From JAVZJR01 sp964435235 (GTDB lineage Archaea > Micrarchaeota > Micrarchaeia > Anstonellales > Bilamarchaeaceae), in NCBI GenBank assembly GCA_964435235.1, contig CAYSXZ010000022.1:1-5570 (forward strand): 5,570 nt of DNA, in the 5' to 3' direction. Each line of letters starts with the position of its first letter. Positions within the stretch are counted from its first letter, which is position 1. Positions 1-5,065 of this stretch are shown here, in pieces. The position numbers and the translations under genes were made by a program. The notes under the pieces were generated by a model that saw only the letters and a program-made list of their open reading frames with translations, was not told where the DNA came from and did not search any database.

Positions 1-36
1 GCGCTTATTAGAATAAGAAAGATGTTTAAGAAATAG

Positions 37-56
37 TATATTTTTGATTAGGTGAT
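37..56 (+). promoter_or_regulatory. rtcB ribosome-binding site, with AT-rich promoter-like bases just upstream
   Basis: GGTGAT at 51-56 matches the anti-Shine-Dalgarno end of archaeal 16S rRNA and lies three bases before the ATG, which supports the start at 60. A TATA-like run (tatattttt, 37-45) is too close to the ATG to serve a transcript that contains this site. The useful transcript therefore probably starts upstream of about base 50, possibly outside the window or from an upstream gene. Confidence 0.6.
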
Positions 57-59
57 AAG

Positions 60-3011
60 ATGGAATTAAAACGGGTGGATAAGGCAATCTGGCTAATGGA
101 AAAGGAAGGGGAGATGAGAGTCCCTGCTTACATCTTCGCAAATGATAGGCTTATAGGTGGAATGGGAAAGGACAAAACGCTTGAGCAGCTCAAGAATGTT
201 GCTGGCCTTCCTGGGATAATAAAGCACGCTCTTCTCATGCCTGATGGGCACGAGGGATATGGATTTCCAATTGGAGGGGTCGCTGCATTCGATGCTGAGG
301 AAGGAATTGTAAGTCCTGGTGGCGTGGGTTATGATATCAACTGCACCGACGGTGAAACGAAAATATTACTGCAACATGGTGTTTATTTAAAAATAAAAGA
401 ATTTGAAGAAATATTTAACGAACAGAAAACACAATTTGTTGATCTTCAGGAACATTCCATAAAAAATGCGGGTATCCTGTATTTCATGAAAAGACTGGAG
501 AAGTCGCATATATATGAGATAAAAACAAAAAGCGGATGGCGTCTCAGAGTCACTGGTGATCATCCGATTTACACAAAAAACGGGATGAAAAAAGCAGCAG
601 CGATAAGTCTGGATGATGTAGTAGCGATATACAGCTTTACTGGTGTACAATACGTCAAACCTTCAGAAGAAATAATTTTAGATGCAGAAGCTATTAAAGA
701 GGCACTCAGATCAAAAAAAGAATCATTGAAAGGAAATTCTGTGTCACAGATACTGAATAATCTAAAGAGAAGAAGTATACTGCCGCTTAAATATTCCAGC
801 ACGCAGCTTCCGTATCTAGCAAAGATTTTAGGCTATATTTTTGGCGCTGGGTCGATTTCGTTCTTAAAAAAGAAGAAAGGGGTTGTATGGTTTTATGGAA
901 GGGAAGAAGATTTAGAAAAAATACGCGAGGACGTTAAGAAAATCGGTTTTACACCTTCAAGAATCTACAAACGAGTAAGAAAACATAAAATTTCAACCCG
1001 CTATAAAAAGTACGAATTTGTGCAGATGGAGTACAGCTTTAAAGTTTCTTCTTCATCATTCGCATCGTTACTTGTAGCACTAGGAGCACCGGCTGGCCTG
1101 AAAACCATACAATCATATCTTGTTCCAAGATGGCTGATGAGAGCACCTCTTTGGATAAAAAGATTATTCCTTGCAGCTTTTTTTGGAGCTGAAATGTCTG
1201 CACCTGCCACATTAAATAAATATAATTTTTACGCTCCAACTCTAGGAATGAATAAATTAGAAAGTCTCGAGGTCAATGCAGTTGAGTTTTTAACTCAAAT
1301 AAAAGAGCTACTTATGGAATTTGGAGTGGAAACGACTCCAATAACGAAAGTTGAGGGTTACAAGGTAAATGGAAAGCATGGCACAACATGTGGCTACCGA
1401 ATTCAAGTACTCTCGCGCCCAAAAAATCTCGTCAGATTTTTTAGAAAAGTTTCATTTGAATACAATATTAAAAAATTCATGAACGCATGCCTTAGCGTTA
1501 ACTACATCCGCCTGAAGCAAAAAAATAAGAAATTAAGAAATAAGGTAAGAGAGATGGCAATCGAATTATATGCAAACGGTAACTCTCCAAGCGAAATCTG
1601 CACCATGCTTTCTAGCAAATATACTCCAGAGCAATTTATACGGCACTCGATCTGGACTGCGTTCAAAGGAAAGCCGCGCGTAGCTTTCAATTTCATGTCT
1701 TTTTCGGAGTATAAGGAGAGGTATGCGATAGGTAGTTCAGGACTTGCATGGGATGAAATAGATGAGATAAAAAAGGTGCCATTTAATGATTGGGTATACG
1801 ATATAACGATAAATGATGAAAATCACAATTTTATTGCAAATAATTTCGTGGTTTCAAACTGCGGCGTCCGTCTGCTAACTACTCCTCTTCATGAGAAAGA
1901 GGTTCGACCTAAGATAAGGGAGCTTTGCGATGCTCTATTTAAGAACGTACCGAGCGGAGTTGGAAGCGAGGGAAGGATAAGGGTTGAACATGCAGAGCTC
2001 GATGAGGCTGTAAAACTTGGCGTTGATTGGGCGCTTGAAAGAGGATATGGAACAAAAGAGGATAAGGACCATTGTGAGGAGTACGGAAGAATCGATGGTG
2101 CTGACCCGAGCAAGGTATCCCCTACTGCAAAGAAAAGAGGGAAACAACAGTTCGGAACGCTTGGGGCTGGAAATCATTTCCTCGAGGTCCAGGTCGTCGA
2201 AAAGGTTTACAACGAAAAGGTTGCGAAGGAATTCGGACTTCACGAGGGAATGATAACAACGATGATTCACTGCGGCTCGCGGGGCTATGGGCATCAGATA
2301 TGCTCTGATAACATTCCTCCGTTGCTCGAGCTTGCGAGAAGGCAGGGCCTGTGGCTTCCTGATAAGGAGCTTGCTTATGCACCGATAAAGAGCGTCGAAG
2401 CGCAAAATTATCTCGCTGGAATGAGATGTGCTGTGAACTATGCATTTACGAATAGACATATAATAGCGCATTGGGTTCGCGAGACGTACGACCAGGTTTT
2501 TGGTAAAGGAACTGGTGATGAAATCCGCACCGTGTATGATGTCGCGCATAACATAGCAAAGATAGAGGAGCACGAGGTTGATGGAAAGAGAAGAAAGCTG
2601 GTTGTTCACAGAAAGGGAGCAACAAGGGCATTTCCTGCAGGAAGACCAGAACTTCCAAGGGCATATCTAAACATCGGACAGCCAGTTCTTATTCCTGGAA
2701 GTATGGGAACTGCAAGCTATGTTTTAGTTGGAAATCCAAAAGGGCTTAGTGTAGCTTGGGGAACAACGTGCCATGGTAGTGGAAGGACGATGAGTCGCGG
2801 AGAGGCGATAAGAACGCATAACGGAAAAGAGTTAGCAAAGAGTCTTTGGGAGAGAAATAAAATATACGTTCGTGCAACTGAGCCGAAGGTAATTGCTGAA
2901 GAAGCACCAGATGCTTACAAGAATATTGACGATGTTGTGCAGAGCGTTGCAGATGCTGGAATAAGCGATATTGTTGCAAGGCTGAAACCATTAGGTGTTG
3001 CTAAGGGCTAG
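60..3011 (+). CDS. rtcB: RNA-splicing ligase RtcB precursor with in-frame intein
   Basis: RtcB joins a 2',3'-cyclic phosphate (or 3'-phosphate) RNA end to a 5'-OH end using GTP and Mn2+. In archaea it seals tRNA exon halves after intron excision. Seen: typical N-terminal motifs MPDGHEGYGFPIGG (60-73) and GGVGYDIN (87-94). After the intein come CGVRLL (601-606), GAGNHFLEVQ (702-711), MIHCGSRG (735-742), DVAHN (827-831), HRKGATR (850-856) and the guanylylation motif HGSGR (905-909). By family knowledge the metal ligands are C601, H706, H737 and H830, and the guanylylated His is H905. These correspond to Pyrococcus horikoshii C98, H203, H234, H329 and H404, and all are present. Without the 506-residue intein the protein is 477 residues, close to the archaeal norm, and ends in the typical GVAKG. 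The ATG at 60 fits: GGTGAT lies three bases upstream and the N-terminus matches known RtcB. No Archease gene is visible. The ligase should be active only after splicing. Confidence 0.98.
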   Translation: MELKRVDKAIWLMEKEGEMRVPAYIFANDRLIGGMGKDKTLEQLKNVAGLPGIIKHALLMPDGHEGYGFPIGGVAAFDAEEGIVSPGGVGYDINCTDGETKILLQHGVYLKIKEFEEIFNEQKTQFVDLQEHSIKNAGILYFMKRLEKSHIYEIKTKSGWRLRVTGDHPIYTKNGMKKAAAISLDDVVAIYSFTGVQYVKPSEEIILDAEAIKEALRSKKESLKGNSVSQILNNLKRRSILPLKYSSTQLPYLAKILGYIFGAGSISFLKKKKGVVWFYGREEDLEKIREDVKKIGFTPSRIYKRVRKHKISTRYKKYEFVQMEYSFKVSSSSFASLLVALGAPAGLKTIQSYLVPRWLMRAPLWIKRLFLAAFFGAEMSAPATLNKYNFYAPTLGMNKLESLEVNAVEFLTQIKELLMEFGVETTPITKVEGYKVNGKHGTTCGYRIQVLSRPKNLVRFFRKVSFEYNIKKFMNACLSVNYIRLKQKNKKLRNKVREMAIELYANGNSPSEICTMLSSKYTPEQFIRHSIWTAFKGKPRVAFNFMSFSEYKERYAIGSSGLAWDEIDEIKKVPFNDWVYDITINDENHNFIANNFVVSNCGVRLLTTPLHEKEVRPKIRELCDALFKNVPSGVGSEGRIRVEHAELDEAVKLGVDWALERGYGTKEDKDHCEEYGRIDGADPSKVSPTAKKRGKQQFGTLGAGNHFLEVQVVEKVYNEKVAKEFGLHEGMITTMIHCGSRGYGHQICSDNIPPLLELARRQGLWLPDKELAYAPIKSVEAQNYLAGMRCAVNYAFTNRHIIAHWVRETYDQVFGKGTGDEIRTVYDVAHNIAKIEEHEVDGKRRKLVVHRKGATRAFPAGRPELPRAYLNIGQPVLIPGSMGTASYVLVGNPKGLSVAWGTTCHGSGRTMSRGEAIRTHNGKELAKSLWERNKIYVRATEPKVIAEEAPDAYKNIDDVVQSVADAGISDIVARLKPLGVAKG
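642..1535 (+). other. LAGLIDADG (DOD) homing endonuclease domain of the intein, probably degenerate
   Basis: The middle of the intein, roughly residues 195-492, is the homing endonuclease module, which normally cuts intein-free alleles and drives intein spread. Two LAGLIDADG helices are recognisable. Block C is LAKILGYIFGAGSIS (253-267), and Ala263 stands where the catalytic Asp of the usual LGYxxGDGS is expected. Block E is FLAAFFGAEMSAP (370-382). Glu378 occupies the acidic position, but the usual D-A-E-G reads G-A-E-M. A block H-like segment (IKELLMEFGVETTP, 414-427) follows, then a Lys/Arg-rich stretch. Losing one of two active-site acids usually abolishes double-strand cleavage, so I infer an inactive enzyme or a nickase, although the frame is intact. 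Domain edges are approximate. Confidence 0.83.
1545..1622 (+). other. Putative helix-turn-helix segment inside the intein
   Basis: Residues 496-521 (core AIELYANGNSPSEICTML, 500-517) have the spacing and residue types of a resolvase/recombinase-like helix-turn-helix: a first amphipathic helix, a Gly-Asn turn, and a second helix starting at Ser/Pro. It follows a strongly basic stretch (KQKNKKLRNK, 486-495) and precedes the C-terminal splicing blocks. Extra DNA-binding modules are known in large LAGLIDADG inteins. Here it would help target recognition, and it accounts for part of why this intein is longer than 390-residue-class relatives. The assignment rests on pattern only. Confidence 0.5.
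2928..3011 (+). repeat. Direct repeat copy 1: native 3' end of rtcB
   Basis: The last 27 codons plus stop of rtcB (residues 957-983, DDVVQSVADAG to GVAKG) form the first member of a direct repeat. The second member begins 63 bp after the stop. This copy is in frame and encodes the family-typical C-terminus. Confidence 0.92.
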
Positions 3012-3020
3012 CTGCTAAAC

Positions 3021-3042
3021 ATATAAGTGAAATATAAGTGAA
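3021..3042 (+). repeat. Perfect tandem 11-mer, two units
   Basis: The unit atataagtgaa occurs twice back to back (3021-3031 and 3032-3042) in the spacer between rtcB and its duplicated end. It could be a short slippage duplication. No function is evident. Confidence 0.85.
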
Positions 3043-3057
3043 CTAATATTTTAGTTC
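3040..3057. terminator. Small AT-rich hairpin between convergent genes
   Basis: Arms gaactaa (3040-3046) and ttagttc (3051-3057) are perfect complements around the loop tatt. The hairpin lies 29 bp after the rtcB stop, in the convergent junction, so it could weakly assist termination or 3'-end processing on either strand. There is no strong poly-T tract, which archaeal termination normally uses, so the role is uncertain. Confidence 0.3.
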
Positions 3058-3074
3058 CGTTATTGTTCAGTTAA

Positions 3075-3159
3075 GATGATGTTGTTCAGAGCGTTGCTGA
3101 TGCTGGAATAAGCGATATTGTTGCAAGGTTGAAGCCGTTAGGTGTTGGCTAAGGGCTAG
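3075..3159 (+). pseudogene. Duplicate fragment of the rtcB 3' end (repeat copy 2)
   Basis: This 85-bp stretch matches the last 84 bp of rtcB. By codon it reads DDVVQSVADAGISDIVARLKPLGV, identical in protein to the native gene. It differs at six bases (gac/gat, gtg/gtt, gca/gct, ctg/ttg, aaa/aag, cca/ccg), every one synonymous. One extra G near 3147-3148 shifts the frame, so it ends GVG-TAA instead of GVAKG-TAG, while the original AAGGGCTAG remains out of frame. It has no start and no upstream rtcB sequence, so it is a scar and not a gene. The differences suggest it came from a diverged functional rtcB allele. Its last four bases, CTAG, contain the stop codon of the convergent gene. Confidence 0.9.
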
Positions 3160-4694
3160 TATGGCCATACATCTGGTCTTTGGCAGGTTACCGGATCATA
3201 GCATTTTCCACCGGCTGCGTATTCATTTGGGAAGCTGGTATCCCAATCATTAATAGCTTCTGGGTCTACTAGCACAGGGGAGATTGTTATATCTCGACTC
3301 ATTGTTTCATTTATTTTTGGAATTGTATATGTTAATCTACATGGTATGTTTATATGGATGAAATTAATCTCACCATAATCGTTATCTCTGCGAATGTTGT
3401 CCCTTACAACAACAAAGTTTACTAAAATATCGCTTGGCGATTCTGTTTCTACATGCTCTGAGGATAAAGATAAAGTTCCAGGCAGAAGGTAGTAAAAAGC
3501 ATCCGGCCCATGAACTGGTTCTTCGCATGTTATATCAAACCCAACACTATCTGGACAATTGTTACCATCGCGAGTGGTTTTCTTAATTTGTTCGATATTT
3601 ATTTTGTAGGCAACATTGATTGTTGTATACTGATTGCATCTTCCACAGAATAGAATAGCGTTATAGTCTGAATCTGGTAGGGGATCGACGTACTCATTAC
3701 TTGTGGAGTGCGCTAGATCTAAGCGATCTGCTATGATAGCGTAAACTGTTTTTGATAAAGCCGCTGGATGATTTATACTTGCGATGTAATTCTTTTCTTG
3801 CTGCATACCTTCGATTTCTGAGTAAGCCGTCAGTTGGATGGGAAGCTCGCCTTCTTCTATCATCGCATAGACAACATGAAAACCAAGATCATCGAATATA
3901 AGAGAACCTGTGGTATGCTGCGAGCCATCTACATTCAGAGCAACAGAAGCTACACTACCAAGTTCGATCATAGCTTGCGAAGGAACAGTATCATAATTTA
4001 TATTTTTTGTAATTCCTTTTTTAATTTCGTTTTCTCCGTCTTTTACAGATCTTAGCGGAGCTGTGTCATTCTGGAGTGGATCGCATTTAGTTCCGTCCAT
4101 GGAAGGGAGAGAACCGCCGAGAGTTTTAATCTCTGCTAACCCGCCAACTACTACTCTGTATTCTCTATTAGGCAAGAAGAGAAATGCTATCCCACCATCA
4201 TCGCATTCGCCCATCATGATAGATTCTTCCGGATTGACAAATGGATAGACATCGCCGCTACCATTCAAGTTTACGTTTGCATCTACATAAGAAATCGAAA
4301 ACGATGTATTCTTTGAAGTTCGTGGAAGGTCAAAATCCAACGGCTCCTCTTGAACTGTTTTACAAAATGATGGAGATCCAGATCCATCTATCTCGTTATG
4401 GCTATCTTCATCGGTTTGCTCACTTTCGATGACATCGTCGTTGATCTCGTCTTCCACTACTTCCTCTTGTGTGTCTTTTGTATTTTGTGTTTCTTTATTA
4501 CAGCTATAATCAATTGTTCCTATAGCGGCTATAGTAAATGCAACTCCCATCGCAGCAGCAGTTCTCCTGAACAACGATTTTGTGCTATCTAAAAGTTTAC
4601 TTGCAAAGAATTTCTTTCTTTTTTTCGATTCCTCAGCTACTGCCGAGGCTCTCTCATCCTTTTCTTCAGTTTTGTTGTCATACATCAGTTTCAT
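3156..4694 (-). CDS. Membrane-anchored, probably exported cysteine-rich protein, unknown function (512 aa)
   Basis: I do not recognise a known family. Visible architecture: a charged N-terminal tail (1-42) with KKRKK at 24-28 and SKLLDSTK at 32-39; an Arg-Arg pair (43-44) followed by one hydrophobic segment (about 45-61, AAAMGVAFTIAAIGTI); Cys65 just after it; a strongly acidic, low-complexity linker (about 67-104); then about 400 residues with many short hydrophobic, beta-like strands and Gly/Asn turns. The large domain has ten Cys (111, 164, 204, 350, 353, 380, 390, 452, 498, 504), including CGRC at 350-353, which suggests disulfides outside the cell. The hydrophobic segment may be an N-in membrane anchor. 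A lipobox is doubtful, because IDYSC is not canonical. The start is supported by ungapped similarity with the divergent gene at 5066. No ribosome-binding site precedes the ATG, but a TATA box lies about 24-33 bp upstream, so the mRNA is probably leaderless. It is convergent with rtcB and its stop overlaps the rtcB duplicate. Confidence 0.85.
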   Translation of the reverse strand: MKLMYDNKTEEKDERASAVAEESKKRKKFFASKLLDSTKSLFRRTAAAMGVAFTIAAIGTIDYSCNKETQNTKDTQEEVVEDEINDDVIESEQTDEDSHNEIDGSGSPSFCKTVQEEPLDFDLPRTSKNTSFSISYVDANVNLNGSGDVYPFVNPEESIMMGECDDGGIAFLFLPNREYRVVVGGLAEIKTLGGSLPSMDGTKCDPLQNDTAPLRSVKDGENEIKKGITKNINYDTVPSQAMIELGSVASVALNVDGSQHTTGSLIFDDLGFHVVYAMIEEGELPIQLTAYSEIEGMQQEKNYIASINHPAALSKTVYAIIADRLDLAHSTSNEYVDPLPDSDYNAILFCGRCNQYTTINVAYKINIEQIKKTTRDGNNCPDSVGFDITCEEPVHGPDAFYYLLPGTLSLSSEHVETESPSDILVNFVVVRDNIRRDNDYGEINFIHINIPCRLTYTIPKINETMSRDITISPVLVDPEAINDWDTSFPNEYAAGGKCYDPVTCQRPDVWPY

Positions 4695-4717
4695 GTGGTA
4701 TTTTATGCTAGGAAAAA

Positions 4718-4727
4718 TATTTAAATA
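4718..4727 (-). promoter_or_regulatory. TATA box of the 512-aa surface protein gene
   Basis: The palindromic tatttaaata lies 23 bp upstream of the gene's ATG on the minus strand, with AT-rich bases further upstream in the BRE position. With normal archaeal TATA-to-start spacing (about 25-27 bp), transcription would begin at or next to the ATG. That agrees with the absence of a Shine-Dalgarno sequence and implies a leaderless mRNA. Confidence 0.6.
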
Positions 4728-4754
4728 GATTTATTTTGCTGTTTTCTATACGCT

Positions 4755-4772
4755 GTCCGATAATTCGTCCGA
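4755..4772. repeat. Short direct repeat gtccga, 12-bp spacing
   Basis: The hexamer gtccga occurs at 4755-4760 and 4767-4772, about 60-80 bp upstream of the minus-strand ATG and behind its TATA box. The 12-bp period is about one helical turn and could suit an activator, but two hexamers in AT-rich DNA may be chance. Confidence 0.2.
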
Positions 4773-4803
4773 ATAAAGTAATAAAGAGGTAATAAATAAA
4801 CGT

Positions 4804-4880
4804 AAAAAATTATAGGTCGTTTGGTGTATGTTTTGTAATAGATCATATCCAAGCTAAGCGCCCACGACCTATATATTTTT
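4804..4880. repeat. Long imperfect inverted repeat in the divergent intergenic region
   Basis: Arms at 4804-4820 (aaaaaattataggtcgt) and 4864-4880 (acgacctatatattttt) pair at 15 of 17 positions, with a perfect 10-bp core (4811-4820 with 4864-4873). The 43-base interior can extend the stem: ggtg (4823-4826) pairs with cgcc (4859-4862, one G-U), and tatg (4827-4830) with cata (4844-4847). A T-run ends the element on both strands. It may be a structured small RNA, a bidirectional terminator, or a miniature-element-like repeat. I see no tRNA, C/D box or known riboswitch features and no target-site duplication. Confidence 0.65.
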
Positions 4881-4882
4881 AA

Positions 4883-4969
4883 TTAGGAGACGACAAAGCG
4901 GATGATGAACCAAACAAAAAGAAGAAAATTGATAAGATACAAGAGAGAATGCAACTTGCAATTTCATAA
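4883..4969 (+). pseudogene. Possible coding remnant, 28 codons without a start
   Basis: This frame reads GDDKADDEPNKKKK then IDKIQERMQLAIS before TAA (4967-4969). The composition resembles the end of a real protein. A TAA directly upstream (4880-4882) and the lack of a start codon mean it is not an intact gene. A different frame gives ATG 4902 to TAA 4997, a 31-residue very basic peptide beginning MMNQTKRRKL, with an AGGAG at 4885-4889 placed rather far upstream. Purine-rich DNA can produce both by chance. Neither reading can be confirmed. Confidence 0.2.
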
Positions 4970-5006
4970 GCTACTAAAGTGTTTACGTATGGGTTAAAAT
5001 GGAAAG

Positions 5007-5060
5007 ATTTAAAATATTTTGGTAATAATATATTTAAGATTTAAGTCCAAAGAGAAGGTG
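5007..5060 (+). promoter_or_regulatory. Promoter and ribosome-binding site of the gene at 5066
   Basis: Two TATA candidates are present: atttaaaata (5007-5016) and tatatttaa (5029-5037). The nearer one would start the mRNA about six bases before the ATG; the farther one would leave a leader of roughly 28 bases. GGTG (5057-5060) lies five bases before the ATG and is a good archaeal ribosome-binding site, which favours the farther box. Confidence 0.5.
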
Positions 5061-5065
5061 CTTTC

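Larger units (their letters stand above)
342..1859 (+). other. Intein inside RtcB at the active-site Cys (506 aa)
   Basis: A protein-splicing element covers residues 95-600, between YDIN and CGVRLL. Hint-fold blocks are visible: block A from Cys95 (CTDGETKILL); block B with the TxxH motif T165-G-D-H168; block F (VYDITINDENHNFIA, 579-593); block G (FVVSN, 596-600) ending in Asn600, followed by the +1 nucleophile Cys601. Cys95, the block B His, Asn600 and Cys601 should allow standard class 1 splicing. The penultimate residue is Ser599 rather than the usual His; other inteins lacking this His are known and often splice with help from other residues. From memory, the P. horikoshii RtcB intein uses this same insertion point, so this looks like a recurrent archaeal site. 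The +1 Cys becomes an RtcB metal ligand, so an unspliced precursor cannot be active. Sampled lines are clearly more AT-rich than the exteins. Confidence 0.97.

Noticed and set aside
1..36. Possible C-terminal end of an upstream gene (ALIRIRKMFKK, stop at 34-36)
   Set aside because: Only 11 codons are visible and another frame also gives a short tail. It is plausible for an upstream neighbour but cannot be supported from this window.
1935..2609. Long antisense open frame opposite the C-terminal extein of rtcB
   Set aside because: It lies wholly antisense to strongly conserved RtcB motifs, and its Ser/Leu/Arg-rich composition is typical of a shadow frame.
60..3011. RtcB fused to an unrelated domain
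   Set aside because: The insert begins with Cys, ends with Asn before Cys, and has splicing blocks A, B, F and G, so it is an intein and not a permanent domain insertion.
2928..3159. CRISPR or other repeat array
   Set aside because: There are only two copies, the repeat is 84-85 bp and is plainly coding-derived from rtcB, and no third unit follows.
4755..4800. Origin or iteron array, from gtccga repeats and AT-rich DNA
   Set aside because: There are only two hexamers and no longer iterated motif or initiator gene nearby.
4804..4880. tRNA or tRNA-like attachment site
   Set aside because: There is no T-loop consensus, no anticodon arm of the right size, and the long stem is not a 7-bp acceptor stem.
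4902..4980. C/D box RNA, suggested by atgatga at 4902-4908
   Set aside because: No CTGA D box follows within a suitable distance, and there is no C'/D' pair.
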